64,000 nt of DNA from positions 62,001-126,000 of the forward strand of contig DAOSDC010000001.1 in NCBI GenBank assembly GCA_035361955.1, written 5' to 3'. The translations under genes and the position numbers were made by a program. Shown piece by piece: positions 1 through 9,307 of the stretch; the stretch's first letter is position 1, and every line of letters begins with the position of its first letter. The DNA comes from UBA6120 sp035361955 (GTDB lineage: Bacteria; Bacillota_I; Bacilli_A; RFN20; CAG-826). The notes beneath the pieces were generated by a model that had not been told where the DNA came from, did no database searches, and worked only from the letters and a program-made list of their open reading frames with translations.

Positions 1-638
1 AACTTAATCTATTTGGTCCTGATGCTGGAAAAGCGATTACCGTTTTCACAAATATGGAAGCCTATTCCTCAATTTTATACGCCACGATTGCTACCTCATT
101 GGTCACGTATGTCTCGCAAAACTACGGCGCGGGCGCTAATGTTCGCATCAAACAAGGAATCAAGTGGTCGCTACTTTTCATATTTGTGTCATATATTATC
201 GTTTTAATACTAGGATACGCTTTGATTCCTGGCGCAACCGCTATTTTCCTGCCCGCCGATTCCATCAACGAAAAAGTAATTTTTTATACAAATTCATATT
301 TGTTTATCTTGTATCCCACCTCAATATTAATGGCGTTGGCCGTTATATCGCGCGCGATTCTTCAAGGAATCAAGCGGCCACTGATTATCTTGTTGTCGGG
401 TTTTGGCGAGATGGTGGCCCGCATCGCGGTTTCGGTGTGGGCTCCGCTTTTAGTCGATGTGAATTATTTAGTTAGCAAATCAGATCAAGCTTACGTCGCC
501 ATGTCCTTTTCAAATTTCGGAGCTTGGATTGTCGCTTCCCTAATCATGGGAGTACCGGTATTGCTAATGGTCGTTTTTAACAAAACTATGGTAGGCGAAA
601 CCAAACAACTTGACCTCGCACCGGCGCTTGAATCATGA
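1..638 (+). CDS. MATE-family efflux protein, C-terminal part (5' end outside window)
   Basis: The reading frame is open from base 3 to a TGA stop at 636-638, so the gene begins left of the window; the ATG at 54 is internal. The visible part, about 212 residues, has alternating hydrophobic helices. It contains the stretch ATSLVTYVSQNYGAG, which matches the start of a MATE half-repeat (typically xxSQNxGAG), followed by a GIKRP loop seen in the same family. Proteins of this kind are Na+ or H+ driven exporters of cationic drugs or metabolites in the cytoplasmic membrane. The substrate cannot be told. It is followed after 76 bases by a glycosyltransferase-like gene on the same strand. MurJ-like flippases are distant relatives, but the SQNxGAG signature favours MATE. 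Confidence 0.8.
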   Translation, partial: LNLFGPDAGKAITVFTNMEAYSSILYATIATSLVTYVSQNYGAGANVRIKQGIKWSLLFIFVSYIIVLILGYALIPGATAIFLPADSINEKVIFYTNSYLFILYPTSILMALAVISRAILQGIKRPLIILLSGFGEMVARIAVSVWAPLLVDVNYLVSKSDQAYVAMSFSNFGAWIVASLIMGVPVLLMVVFNKTMVGETKQLDLAPALES

Positions 639-714
639 TTTTTATGGTTATCACATTCTCTTTATTGTGAGAAGCATCTGTTTATGCTTTTATAAATAAG
701 TATCATGTTATGAT

Positions 715-1968
715 ATGAACGTTAGAAAACTTATGAATGCCACCACATTAAAAATTATTAATAAAACAAAAACAACATTTATCGCTGTGTGGCGGTTTTT
801 AAAAAACCACTCGTATATTCCCGTCGCCCTGTTCTTTGTTGGTCTTGCAATCTACATTAGGGTGACCAACCTCGACCATGCTTCCGGCGATTACAATCAA
901 TTCCTTAAACATTGGATGGAAGACATCGTTGAGCTCGGCGGCTTTGCTTCGCTTGGAACTTCTATCGGCGATTATTCGCCACCTTATGTTTTGATTCTGA
1001 CAATTCTATCTTATTTTCCCACACCAAATTCTGCGACGCCATTCCTTTATCCCATCAAATATGTTTCGATATTATTTGACATAGTTATGGCGCTTGGCGT
1101 GTTTTTCCTGTTGCTTGAAGCATTAAAAAAGCAAGAACGCCGCTATCCGGTTGCCACTCTTTTCGGGGTGATTACGCTTTATCTTCCGACGGTATTCCTC
1201 AACTCGACAATCTGGGGTCAAGCCGATTCGATTTATACGGCATTTATCGTTTGGTCGCTGTTCCTCTTTTTGAAAAACAAGCACTTATGGGGCATGGTCG
1301 TTTATGGTGTCGCCTTCGCTTTTAAGCTACAAACGATATTCGTGTTACCGCTACTGATTATCATGTACATGATTAATCGGCCGAAGCAACTTTGGCATTT
1401 CCTATTGATTCCCGTCGTGTATTTCGTGTTTGCGATTCCTTCTCTTATTTATGGTCGTGATTTTGTTAACATCATGACGGTCTATTTCCGGCAAACGGAA
1501 ACTTATCAATACATGACCTTGAACATGCCCAACATGTGGGAATGGTTTCCCAAAGATCGTTATGACATGTTAAAAGATTATGCCGTCGCCTTGTTTGCAT
1601 TATTGATGGCAATTGCTTTCTTTTATCTAGTCGTGCGCAAAATCAAACTTCGTCAAAGCCATATCATCGACATCGCTTTGTGGTCGATTCTGATGGCAAA
1701 CTTCTTCCTTCCAGCGATGCATGAACGATACCTTTATGCCGCTGATGTACTGGCCATTGTCTACTACGCCATAAAGAAGAAGCACTTTTACGTGCCTCTT
1801 CTTGTTAATATGATCTCGTTAATCGCGTATTTCCCGTTTTTGTTTGGCATTCGGGAAATCCCGTTTGAGTATGTCGCCATCGTTTACATGACGGTGCTAT
1901 TATTATTCACGCGTCAAGTATTCCGAGAATTATCTGATCCGGAAATCGAACAAATAGCGATCGCTTAA
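715..1968 (+). CDS. multi-spanning membrane glycosyltransferase-like protein (GT-C type)
   Basis: The 417-residue protein has about ten hydrophobic segments. An acidic motif in the first extracytoplasmic loop (SGDYNQF, near residue 60) is followed by GDYSPPY. A late HERYLYAADV motif resembles the HERY/HERF motif of bacterial GT87/DUF2029-like and ALG-type GT-C enzymes that use polyprenyl-phosphate sugars. The likely role is transfer of a sugar onto a lipid or surface glycan at the outer face of the membrane; donor and acceptor are unknown. No Shine-Dalgarno precedes the ATG at 715. An extended -10-like TGTTATGAT ends exactly at this ATG, so the in-frame ATG at 733 may be the true, nearly leaderless start. 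The TAA stop abuts the end of the convergent pepF-like gene with no spacer. Confidence 0.7.
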   Translation: MNVRKLMNATTLKIINKTKTTFIAVWRFLKNHSYIPVALFFVGLAIYIRVTNLDHASGDYNQFLKHWMEDIVELGGFASLGTSIGDYSPPYVLILTILSYFPTPNSATPFLYPIKYVSILFDIVMALGVFFLLLEALKKQERRYPVATLFGVITLYLPTVFLNSTIWGQADSIYTAFIVWSLFLFLKNKHLWGMVVYGVAFAFKLQTIFVLPLLIIMYMINRPKQLWHFLLIPVVYFVFAIPSLIYGRDFVNIMTVYFRQTETYQYMTLNMPNMWEWFPKDRYDMLKDYAVALFALLMAIAFFYLVVRKIKLRQSHIIDIALWSILMANFFLPAMHERYLYAADVLAIVYYAIKKKHFYVPLLVNMISLIAYFPFLFGIREIPFEYVAIVYMTVLLLFTRQVFRELSDPEIEQIAIA

Positions 1969-3663
1969 CTACATTTTCGAATCGTCAAAGCGGGCCAAAA
2001 TCGGTTCCATCTTCTTAACGGTGCGTGCAATCGTTCCTTGTTTGAATGGATTCTTTAGTTTCGCTTTCTTTAACAGCTGGGTAAACGGATATGATCCGCC
2101 CAGTTTACAAAGTTTGACATAGCGCGACCAAGCTAGTTGACGATCTTCTTCCATCATTGTTAAGAACTGGAAGGCGACGACTTGCGCCAGCGTATAGTCG
2201 ATGTAATAGAATGGGCTCGAGTAAATGTGTCCTTGACGCATCCATCTCGTGCCTTTTTCATAAATCGGGAAGCCTGTATATTTCTTATAAGGCGTATATT
2301 TCTTTTCGATTTCCCGCCATGTGGCACACCGTTGTTCGTGGGTATGGGTCGGGTTTTCATAGACGTAATGTTGGAATTCATCGACGGTCACGCCATAGGG
2401 CAGGAAGTTTATCGCTCCAACTAAGTGTGAATATAAGTATTTATCCTTGTCTTCCTTGAAGAATTTTTCCATCCATGGCCAAGCGAAGAATTCCATGCTC
2501 ATTGAATGGATTTCAGCTTCTTCCATCGTCGGTTCACGATATTCGGGAATCTTGATCTTGCGAGAACTATAGCCTTGGAAGGCGTGTCCGATTTCATGAG
2601 TCAAGACGTCGACATCACCGGCCGTACCATTGAAGTTAGAAAACACGAATGGCATTTGATATTTGGGGAAATAGGTCATGTAACCGCCGCCTTGTTTGCC
2701 AGGTCGTGCTTCAAGGTCAAGCATGTTGAGTTCGACCATTTTGTCAAAGAAAGAACCGATGTCTTCACCCATGTCGTGGTACATGTTTTGCGCCGCGGCG
2801 ACAAGGTAATTTTTATCACCTTTTGGCGTAGGATTACCCGATGTGAAGTTGAGGCTCAAATCGTAGAATTTCGGATTGGGGATACCGATGCGTGCCGCTT
2901 GTCGCTTGACTAACTTCTTTGATAGAGGGACGACGGCGCGGTAAACTTGGGCACGATAGCCTGCCACATCGTTAGCATCGTAATCAGTTCTTCCCATGCG
3001 GGCATAGGCTAGCGGGATGAAATTCTTAAAGCCAAGTTTTTTGGCCATCGAGTCACGTAACGTCACGAGTTCGCTATAAATTTTAGCTAACTCCGGTTCG
3101 TTTTTCTCAAACCATTTGGCAACGGCTTTTGATGAGCGACGGCGAATGTCGCGGTCGAGCGAATCGGCGAATTTTCCCATTTGCGAGAGGTTATAAACGC
3201 CGCCATCAAACGGAATTTGGGCTGAAGCCATCAGTTTCGCGTACTGGCTCGTGAGTTTATTCTCTTTTTGAAGTTCTTCAATGATTTTGGGGTCAAAGGC
3301 CTTCAAACTCGTCTCGATTTTCTCAAATAGGAACTTTCCTAATGATTTTTCTAGTTCGAGACGGAACGGCGAGGCGATAAGTGCTTTTTGGTATTCGTTA
3401 TATAAGGCTTGGAATAGCGGTCCCATCTCATCGATGGCATCTTGCGCTTTTTGATATTCCTCAACACGCGTGTCTTGAGTATAACGAACGGAAATAACAG
3501 TGAACTGCGTGGCGACTTCGTCGGTCAGTTTAATGATTTTATCGACGACTTTCTTTTGCTCTTTGGCTGATTTGGCAAGGTGGAAATCTTTTAGCAGCGC
3601 TTTAAACTGCGTTTCGATTTTCTTAATGTCGGGGATAATCAGCGGAAATTCTTCTAATCTCAT
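1969..3663 (-). CDS. M3-family oligoendopeptidase (PepF-like)
   Basis: The 564-residue protein carries the gluzincin motif HEIGH (within LTHEIGHAFQGYSS) and, about 25 residues later, the third zinc ligand region EEAEIHSMSMEFF. This is the arrangement of M3 peptidases. It lacks a signal peptide, so it should act in the cytoplasm trimming short peptides. Its length is close to the usual 560-600 of PepF/M3B. The ATG is preceded by AAGGAG at proper spacing. It lies 15 bases downstream of gpmI on the same strand and is probably cotranscribed with it. Its stop touches the stop of the convergent membrane gene, and I see no terminator there. Confidence 0.88.
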   Translation of the reverse strand: MRLEEFPLIIPDIKKIETQFKALLKDFHLAKSAKEQKKVVDKIIKLTDEVATQFTVISVRYTQDTRVEEYQKAQDAIDEMGPLFQALYNEYQKALIASPFRLELEKSLGKFLFEKIETSLKAFDPKIIEELQKENKLTSQYAKLMASAQIPFDGGVYNLSQMGKFADSLDRDIRRRSSKAVAKWFEKNEPELAKIYSELVTLRDSMAKKLGFKNFIPLAYARMGRTDYDANDVAGYRAQVYRAVVPLSKKLVKRQAARIGIPNPKFYDLSLNFTSGNPTPKGDKNYLVAAAQNMYHDMGEDIGSFFDKMVELNMLDLEARPGKQGGGYMTYFPKYQMPFVFSNFNGTAGDVDVLTHEIGHAFQGYSSRKIKIPEYREPTMEEAEIHSMSMEFFAWPWMEKFFKEDKDKYLYSHLVGAINFLPYGVTVDEFQHYVYENPTHTHEQRCATWREIEKKYTPYKKYTGFPIYEKGTRWMRQGHIYSSPFYYIDYTLAQVVAFQFLTMMEEDRQLAWSRYVKLCKLGGSYPFTQLLKKAKLKNPFKQGTIARTVKKMEPILARFDDSKM

Positions 3664-3678
3664 AGTTGTGCTCCTTTT

Positions 3679-5277
3679 CTATTTGATAATTAAACTAGGT
3701 TCATCCATTTCTTGCGGAATCGGTAAACCTAAAAGTTCCAACATTGTCGGGGCGATGTTACTTAATTTGCCGCCCTCGCTCATTAGTTTCGCGCCTGGTA
3801 TGTTGATTCCAAACGGAACTAAAGAAGTCGTGTGCGCCGTAAACGGACGACCATTGGCGTCAAGGATCATCTCGGCGTTACCATGATCGGCGGTTAGTAA
3901 AAGCGTCCCTCCATTAGTTTCGACCCAATCAATGATTGAGCCCACGCAGGCGTCAACCGTTTCCACGGCTTTAACGACAGCTTTTTCGATTGCCGTATGA
4001 CCAACCATGTCGCAGTTGGCAAAATTGATGACGACGACATCCAAATCGCGTTTATCAAGTTCTTTGATTAAGGCATCGCGTACTTCATAGGCCGACATTT
4101 CCGGTTTCAAATCATAAGTCGCAACTTTGGGACTATTGACAAGCACGCGTCGCGATCCTTTTAATTCCGGACGGGTAATGCCATCATAGTTGACCGTTCC
4201 ATCGAAGAAAAATGTCACATGAGCGTATTTCTCGGTCTCGGCGATGCGAAGTTGTGTGAGCCCCTTGCTGGCGATGTATTCACCAAAGGTGTTGGTCAGT
4301 AACGGCAATTCGAAAGCGATTGGCCCTTTGACCGAATCGGCGTATTTCATGGTCTGAACGAGATGTATGTTTTTCAGTTGATGGTTCGGTACATAAGCCT
4401 TATACATCGGAGTCCCGTCTTTTTTAAGTGGAGGATTTTGGTAATAGGTCGGATTCGTGAAAACCGTTGCTAATTGAATGGCGCGGTCGGGTCTAAAGTT
4501 CATAAAGATAATCGCGTCGTTGTCTTCGATTTTACCATTAACGCCTAAGTGAAAATGGGGAATCAAAAATTCATCGCTTGGATCTTTGCCTGTTGTTGGT
4601 AGATAGGCATATTGATCGTTGAAATACTTCCGATAATCGGTGAAGCTCGGTCCATCTTGATCGACCATAACACGATAGTGAATGTCGACGCGGTCCATGT
4701 TCTTATCGCGGTCCATGCCATAATAGCGGCCCCCGATTGAAGCGAGTTTGCCAAAATGGAGTTGATCCATCAGATCAACGATTTGCTTGATATACGATGC
4801 CCCAAGTTGTGGGTCAACGTCACGTCCATCCATGAGAGCATGGACATAGACGTCATCAAGTCCGGCTTTGTGGGCCATGCGAATGGCTGCTAGAAAATGA
4901 GTTACGTGCGAGTGCACACCTCCATCGCTGACAAGTCCGATTAGATGCAATTTGCTATGATTCTTTTTGGCGTGTTCGATTGCGCCTTTATAAGCGGGAT
5001 TATCACAAATTGATCCGTCTTTGACGGCTTTGTTAATCAACGTCAGTGACTGATAAACGATGCGGCCGGCGCCGATGTTGAGATGGCCGACTTCCGAGTT
5101 GCCCATTTGACCTTCAGGCAAACCGACGGCTTCACCGCTGGCTTCAATTAGCGTGTGTGGGTAAGTGGCGAAAAAGCGGTCGATGTTTGGTTTATGGGCT
5201 TTAGCCACGCAGTTACCGTACGTTTCACTCCGTTGGCCATAACCGTCCATAATGCATAAAATGACAGGTTTTTTCAT
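3679..5277 (-). CDS. gpmI: 2,3-bisphosphoglycerate-independent phosphoglycerate mutase
   Basis: Interconverts 3- and 2-phosphoglycerate in glycolysis, using two Mn2+ ions. The 532-residue protein starts with the family metal site ILCIMDGYG, followed by the phosphoserine loop GQMGNSEVGHLNIG and, near the C-terminus, LLTADHGNAE, which supplies metal ligands. Length matches the family (about 510-535). The ATG has an upstream ATGGAG ribosome site. A minus-strand TATAAT at 5299-5294, in the gap after the LemA-like gene, is a possible -10 box but lacks a good -35. With fba and pgi elsewhere in the window, this indicates an ordinary lower Embden-Meyerhof pathway. Confidence 0.97.
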   Translation of the reverse strand: MKKPVILCIMDGYGQRSETYGNCVAKAHKPNIDRFFATYPHTLIEASGEAVGLPEGQMGNSEVGHLNIGAGRIVYQSLTLINKAVKDGSICDNPAYKGAIEHAKKNHSKLHLIGLVSDGGVHSHVTHFLAAIRMAHKAGLDDVYVHALMDGRDVDPQLGASYIKQIVDLMDQLHFGKLASIGGRYYGMDRDKNMDRVDIHYRVMVDQDGPSFTDYRKYFNDQYAYLPTTGKDPSDEFLIPHFHLGVNGKIEDNDAIIFMNFRPDRAIQLATVFTNPTYYQNPPLKKDGTPMYKAYVPNHQLKNIHLVQTMKYADSVKGPIAFELPLLTNTFGEYIASKGLTQLRIAETEKYAHVTFFFDGTVNYDGITRPELKGSRRVLVNSPKVATYDLKPEMSAYEVRDALIKELDKRDLDVVVINFANCDMVGHTAIEKAVVKAVETVDACVGSIIDWVETNGGTLLLTADHGNAEMILDANGRPFTAHTTSLVPFGINIPGAKLMSEGGKLSNIAPTMLELLGLPIPQEMDEPSLIIK

Positions 5278-5330
5278 ATTTTCTCCATTTGTAATTATAA
5301 ACTTAGCATGTGAATGATTGGGGAAATATG

Positions 5331-5858
5331 CTAGGAAATTATCTCTTTATCAATCATTTTTCGAACTTTGGCGACCCAACGGAACCAAAAAAGGTGGCTC
5401 CAATAATTATATCCGAGCACGTCGGCGTTATATAAAACGACCGAATGCCGGTATTGGCGATCGATTTCGGCGTAATTTTCTTTAATGGCGATGTATTCGG
5501 GGTGTTGGGCCAATGCTTGGTTGATTTCCCCATAATAGAATAGCGACTGCGCCGTTCGCATCAAAAATGATTTAATGACGGCCCGTTCGGCACTGCCGAT
5601 ATCAAGTAGTGTTTCTTCAAATTTAGGACGTACATGAAGCATGAATTCGGGTGGAACTGGTATCTCAAACTTAACGAACATCTTGCCAATTAGCCGCAGC
5701 ATGTCGTACTTCTGTACAATCAAAACATCGATGGCCGCCAAATTGCGTTCCATCCGTTTATCAAATTGCTTCATTTGATAAGCGAATACGATGACCGCAG
5801 CCACATAAATGCCAAATAAGACAATCGCTATCGCGACGATGATTTGCCAAGGTTTCAC
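5331..5858 (-). CDS. LemA-like membrane protein
   Basis: The 175-residue protein has one N-terminal membrane helix (residues 5-27) and a mainly helical remainder. The pattern after the helix (FDKRMERNLAAIDVLIVQKYDML) resembles the LemA opening, where a tyrosine-rich start is followed by an AWAQIDVQLKRRxDLI-like helix. The later part, YNADVLGYNYW, resembles the LemA YNxxVxxYN motif. The similarity is partial, so the family call is moderate. LemA proteins are membrane proteins of unclear function. Translation begins with GTG; the nearest GGAG lies 14 bases upstream, which is long. A TGGTATAAT extended -10 precedes it. Divergent from the HAD phosphatase gene. Confidence 0.6.
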   Translation of the reverse strand: MKPWQIIVAIAIVLFGIYVAAVIVFAYQMKQFDKRMERNLAAIDVLIVQKYDMLRLIGKMFVKFEIPVPPEFMLHVRPKFEETLLDIGSAERAVIKSFLMRTAQSLFYYGEINQALAQHPEYIAIKENYAEIDRQYRHSVVLYNADVLGYNYWSHLFWFRWVAKVRKMIDKEIIS

Positions 5859-5887
5859 TTTTGTGAATGTTTCTCCATCAAATAAGA

Positions 5888-5896
5888 ATTATACCA
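5888..5896 (-). promoter_or_regulatory. candidate promoter of the LemA-like gene (extended -10)
   Basis: On the minus strand TGGTATAAT (TATAAT at 5893-5888) lies about 30 bases before the GTG start, giving a leader of roughly 22 bases. The -35 region is poor, which the TGn extension could compensate. Confidence 0.4.
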
Positions 5897-5956
5897 CACT
5901 CGTTTTTACTGAAAGATAGAATATCTTTAGTGTTTGTGGCGAAAAGCTACTAAAAA

Positions 5957-5985
5957 TTGACTAATGGGTGTCTGATTGGTATTAT
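5957..5985 (+). promoter_or_regulatory. sigma-A type promoter of the HAD phosphatase gene
   Basis: TTGACT (5957-5962), a 17-base spacer and TATTAT (5980-5985). The predicted start point is near 5992, directly at the GGAGGT ribosome site (5991-5996), so the leader would be very short. Confidence 0.55.
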
Positions 5986-6003
5986 TTTATGGAGGTAAAC
6001 ACC

Positions 6004-6837
6004 ATGCCAAATCGTCCGATTATCGCGATCATGTATGACTTTGACAAAACGCTTTGCTCCGAAGACATGCAAAATTATGCTCTAATTCCCGCCCTTGGAA
6101 TGACCCCCGCCGAATTTTGGGGCGCGACCAATGATTTCACTAATAAAGAAGGCGTTGAACGCATCTTGTCGTATATGTACATGATGGTTAAGCTCGCCAA
6201 AGACAAAAACATCAAACTGACCAAGGAGTTTCTGTTTAGCCTTGGTAAAGACATTCATTTCTTCGAAGGTGTGACCACTTGGTTTAAACGTATTAATGAA
6301 TATGCCGAAACCCGTGGCATACTCGTTGAGCACTACATTATTTCCAGCGGCACGAAAGAAATCATCGATGGTTGTGCCATCGCCGATGAATTCAGAGCTA
6401 TCTATGGTTGTGAATTTTATTTTGATGAAAAGACCGGTGAACCGCTATGGCCCAAGCTCGCCATCAACTACACGATGAAAACACAATATTTCTTCAGAAT
6501 TGCCAAAGGCGTGTTTCGGCAAATCGATGACCATCTAGTCAATGAACGCAGTCGGGAAAAACGCATCCCTTATCGCAATATCATTTATATCGGCGATGGT
6601 CTAACTGATGTCCCGCCAATGATCTTAGTTAAGGAAAATGGCGGTAAGTCGATTGCCGTCTATTCAAAAGGCAACAAAGAACACGTGCGTCCACTTATCG
6701 ATGACGGACGGGTTAATTATATTTGCCAAGCCGACTATCGAATGGGCAGCGAACTCGACAAAGTCGTCAAACTCATTATTCAACAAGTAGCGATTACCGA
6801 TGAGTTGACGAAAAAAGAAATCGACAGTGTTAAATAA
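6004..6837 (+). CDS. HAD-superfamily phosphatase (phosphoserine-phosphatase-like)
   Basis: The start at 6004 is chosen because GGAGGT lies 7 bases upstream; an upstream ATG at 5968 has no ribosome site and falls within the promoter. The 277-residue protein shows the HAD motifs in order: MYDFDKTLC (DxDxT, the first Asp being the nucleophile), IISSGTKEII (motif II serine), a lysine-bearing region, and IYIGDGLTDVPP (motif IV acidic residues). The helical cap after motif I fits subclass I, as in phosphoserine phosphatase. The substrate is a small phosphorylated metabolite that I cannot identify. A monocistronic unit with its own promoter. Confidence 0.85.
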   Translation: MPNRPIIAIMYDFDKTLCSEDMQNYALIPALGMTPAEFWGATNDFTNKEGVERILSYMYMMVKLAKDKNIKLTKEFLFSLGKDIHFFEGVTTWFKRINEYAETRGILVEHYIISSGTKEIIDGCAIADEFRAIYGCEFYFDEKTGEPLWPKLAINYTMKTQYFFRIAKGVFRQIDDHLVNERSREKRIPYRNIIYIGDGLTDVPPMILVKENGGKSIAVYSKGNKEHVRPLIDDGRVNYICQADYRMGSELDKVVKLIIQQVAITDELTKKEIDSVK

Positions 6838-6897
6838 CGATTAAGTTATATATTCATCCAGTTATTTATTGTTAAAATTATAAAAGAGGTTTTCGAA

Positions 6898-7587
6898 TTG
6901 ATTTTTGCGATATTACTTGCCGGTGGTAGCGGTACCCGCGTGAAAGGCTATCCGTTACCAAAACAATTTATCGAAATTGCGGGCCGTCCGCTACTTGAGT
7001 GGACTCTGCTTCCGTTTTTAAACGATGCCGACATCGATGAAATCGTGATTGTTTCCCATCAAAATTTCCTTGATAAAGTATTTAACATCAGCGCAAATCA
7101 TGACCAAAAACCACTCCATGTTGTGACGGGTGGTTCCTCACGCCAAGCCTCGGTGTTTGAAGCGCTCAAATTTTTGAGTAATCGTGCTAGTGGCGATGAT
7201 ACGATTATCATTCATGATGGGGCGCGGGTTATGATTGACGGAACTATAATTACAAGAGGATTGAGGAAATTCACTGGTAACATTGGTCTAACAGCGTTAG
7301 TTTCATCTCCCGACACACTGATGGAAATTGATGCCAATGACAAACTGGTAAAAGTTGTGGATCGCACTCACATCGGTGTCATTCAAACACCGCAAATATT
7401 CCGTTTTCAAACAATCTATCAAGCCCATCAACAAAATGTCGGCCTCGAAGCGACTGATGATATATCGCTACTACTTGGCCAAATCGAAATCCACTATTTT
7501 CTTGGCTCACGCCTGAATTTCAAAGTAACGACTGAAGACGACGTTTTGATCGTTAAAAGTTTGCTAGAAAAGGAGGCGTCTCCATGA
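6898..7587 (+). CDS. ispD: 2-C-methyl-D-erythritol 4-phosphate cytidylyltransferase
   Basis: Activates MEP with CTP in the non-mevalonate isoprenoid pathway. The 229-residue protein begins with the nucleotide-binding loop ILLAGGSGTRVKGYPLPKQF, containing the conserved GGxGxR and PKQ elements. It later shows DTLMEID and the VVDRTHIGVIQTPQIF stretch typical of IspD. Translation starts at TTG with AAGAGG 8 bases upstream. The stop overlaps the ATG of the S1 gene by 4 bases (ATGA), so the two are translationally coupled. ispF is present separately at 27.5-28 kb, not fused to ispD, showing that the MEP pathway operates in this organism. Confidence 0.95.
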   Translation: MIFAILLAGGSGTRVKGYPLPKQFIEIAGRPLLEWTLLPFLNDADIDEIVIVSHQNFLDKVFNISANHDQKPLHVVTGGSSRQASVFEALKFLSNRASGDDTIIIHDGARVMIDGTIITRGLRKFTGNIGLTALVSSPDTLMEIDANDKLVKVVDRTHIGVIQTPQIFRFQTIYQAHQQNVGLEATDDISLLLGQIEIHYFLGSRLNFKVTTEDDVLIVKSLLEKEASP

Positions 7588-7952
7588 TTAGCCATAATCT
7601 AGGTGACATTGTCAAAGGATTGATTACCGAAATTGCGCCTTATGGCGCATTCGTCGAACTTGACGATGGATGTAAAGGTTTACTCCACATTTCCGAAATA
7701 TCATCACGATTCGTCAGCGATATCAACGAAATACTCAAACTAGGCCAGGAGTTACAACTTAAAATAATATCAGTCGATGCCAATAACGGCTACCTGCGCT
7801 TTTCGCTAAAACAGATGCCGCCCTTACCTAAAATCAAACCCAACCGTCGCGTTCGCGTCAAATTACCCGCTGATCAAATTAACTTCGAACATTTAAAAGA
7901 AAAATTGATGCCATGGATCAAGCAAGCGCTTGATGACAATCACGAGGAATAG
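7584..7952 (+). CDS. S1 RNA-binding domain protein (YugI / general stress protein 13 type)
   Basis: A 122-residue protein made of one S1 OB-fold (residues about 5-75, beginning GDIVKGLITEIAPYGAFVEL and including GLLHISEIS) plus a short basic tail. Such proteins bind RNA and often associate with ribosomes. AAGGAGG precedes the ATG. It sits between ispD (4-base overlap) and pgi (2-base gap). In Bacillus the single-S1 protein YugI is likewise encoded near pgi, supporting this assignment. The TAG stop here is an ordinary one, since readthrough would run into pgi. Confidence 0.88.
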   Translation: MISHNLGDIVKGLITEIAPYGAFVELDDGCKGLLHISEISSRFVSDINEILKLGQELQLKIISVDANNGYLRFSLKQMPPLPKIKPNRRVRVKLPADQINFEHLKEKLMPWIKQALDDNHEE

Positions 7953-7954
7953 CC

Positions 7955-9229
7955 ATGAAATTAAACGAATCGTATTTACGACAACCAATTGATTATGATG
8001 CTTACGCCGACCGCGTCAGCTCGATTCATCGCTCCATCAAAACAAAAAAGGGACCAGGAGCTGACTTTTTGGGTTGGGAACGACATCCCGGTACGTATAA
8101 CCGCGAAGAAGTCGAAGCCATCAAACAAGCAGCGATATACATCCGTGAGCATTTCGATATTCTAGTCGTCTGCGGCATCGGAGGCTCGTATTTAGGGTCT
8201 CGCGCCGTGATTGAAGCTATTAAGGGCCTATATTCTGGTGACAAACTTGAAATCGTCTATTTAGGGCACACTTTTTCGCCTACCCATACCGCACAAGTGT
8301 TGCACTACCTTCAGGGCAAGAGATTTGCCGTCAACGTTATCTCGAAATCGGGCACGACCACCGAAACTTCGATCGCTTTCCGATTGCTTAAATCGCTATT
8401 AGAGAAACAACTACCGAAAGAAGAAGTCAAACGCGCCATTTACTGTACGACTGATGCTAGCAAAGGATCACTACGCCAGTTAGCTTCAGCTGAAGGTTAT
8501 CAAACATTCACACTCCCATCCGACATTGGCGGACGCTTTTCAGTGTTGACTCCCGTCGGTTTGCTGCCAATCGCCGCTTCAGGAATCGATATCCAAGCGC
8601 TGCTTGATGGAGCCAGTGCCGCCATGAATGAGTTTGACACACCAGATTTGGACAAGAACATGGCCTATCGCTATGCCGTGATTCGTCACTCGCTATACGC
8701 CAAAAAATATGTCGAAATGTATGTATCCTACGAACCTCAATACGCCCAACTCAACGAGTGGTTAAAGCAACTATTTGGTGAATCAGAAGGTAAAGAATCA
8801 AAAGGTTTACTCCCGACTTCAGCCTCGTTTTCCACCGACTTGCACAGCCTTGGCCAATATATCCAAGCGGGTGCTCCGATATTATTTGAAACGATTCTTT
8901 TTGTCAAAAAACCATTATGCGACGTCAATATACCGCTTTTCGCCGCCGATCTTGATGAACTAAATTACTTAGCGGGTCGCCCCCTTTCGTATGTTAACGA
9001 GAAGGCGTTTCTTGGCACACTAGATGCCCATGTCAATACCGGAAACGTTCCTAATCTCGTCATCGAAATCGAAAAACTAGACGCTTATGCCCTTGGGCAT
9101 CTTTTATATTTTTTCATGAAAGCTTGTGCGATGTCGGCGTATCTATTGAACGTCAATCCGTTTAATCAACCCGGCGTCGAAGTGTATAAGCGCAACATGT
9201 TTAAATTGCTGGGAAAGAAAGGTTTTTGA
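7955..9229 (+). CDS. pgi: glucose-6-phosphate isomerase
   Basis: Interconverts glucose-6-phosphate and fructose-6-phosphate. The 424-residue protein has GIGGSYLGSRA (sugar-phosphate isomerase domain 1), ISKSGTTTETSIAFR (phosphate binding), DIGGRFSVLTPVGLLP (signature 1, with arginine), and NPFNQPGVEVYKR (signature 2 with the catalytic Lys). Length is slightly short of the usual 445-450 of Firmicutes Pgi. Its ribosome site GAGGA overlaps the end of the S1 gene. It supplies glycolysis with sugar phosphates, for example from glucose released by the amylase encoded at 16-18 kb. Confidence 0.97.
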   Translation: MKLNESYLRQPIDYDAYADRVSSIHRSIKTKKGPGADFLGWERHPGTYNREEVEAIKQAAIYIREHFDILVVCGIGGSYLGSRAVIEAIKGLYSGDKLEIVYLGHTFSPTHTAQVLHYLQGKRFAVNVISKSGTTTETSIAFRLLKSLLEKQLPKEEVKRAIYCTTDASKGSLRQLASAEGYQTFTLPSDIGGRFSVLTPVGLLPIAASGIDIQALLDGASAAMNEFDTPDLDKNMAYRYAVIRHSLYAKKYVEMYVSYEPQYAQLNEWLKQLFGESEGKESKGLLPTSASFSTDLHSLGQYIQAGAPILFETILFVKKPLCDVNIPLFAADLDELNYLAGRPLSYVNEKAFLGTLDAHVNTGNVPNLVIEIEKLDAYALGHLLYFFMKACAMSAYLLNVNPFNQPGVEVYKRNMFKLLGKKGF

Positions 9230-9254
9230 CAATCGTTATTAGCCTCATTTTTGT

Positions 9255-9283
9255 TTGACTTAGATATTCCCGTTTGCTATATT
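9255..9283 (+). promoter_or_regulatory. promoter of the tRNA cluster
   Basis: TTGACT (9255-9260), 17-base spacer, TATATT (9278-9283); predicted start near 9290, some 18 bases before tRNA-Val. Confidence 0.7.
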
Positions 9284-9307
9284 TATTTAGCATGCAACGG
9301 GAAGTGC

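Noticed and set aside
1969..1971. Terminator between the convergent glycosyltransferase and peptidase genes
   Set aside because: The stops abut without spacer, and I found no hairpin with a T-run on either strand near the junction.
2506..2913. A 135-residue plus-strand open frame within the M3 peptidase gene
   Set aside because: It is the complement of a well-supported gene with zinc motif and ribosome site; the frame has no recognisable motif and no ribosome site.
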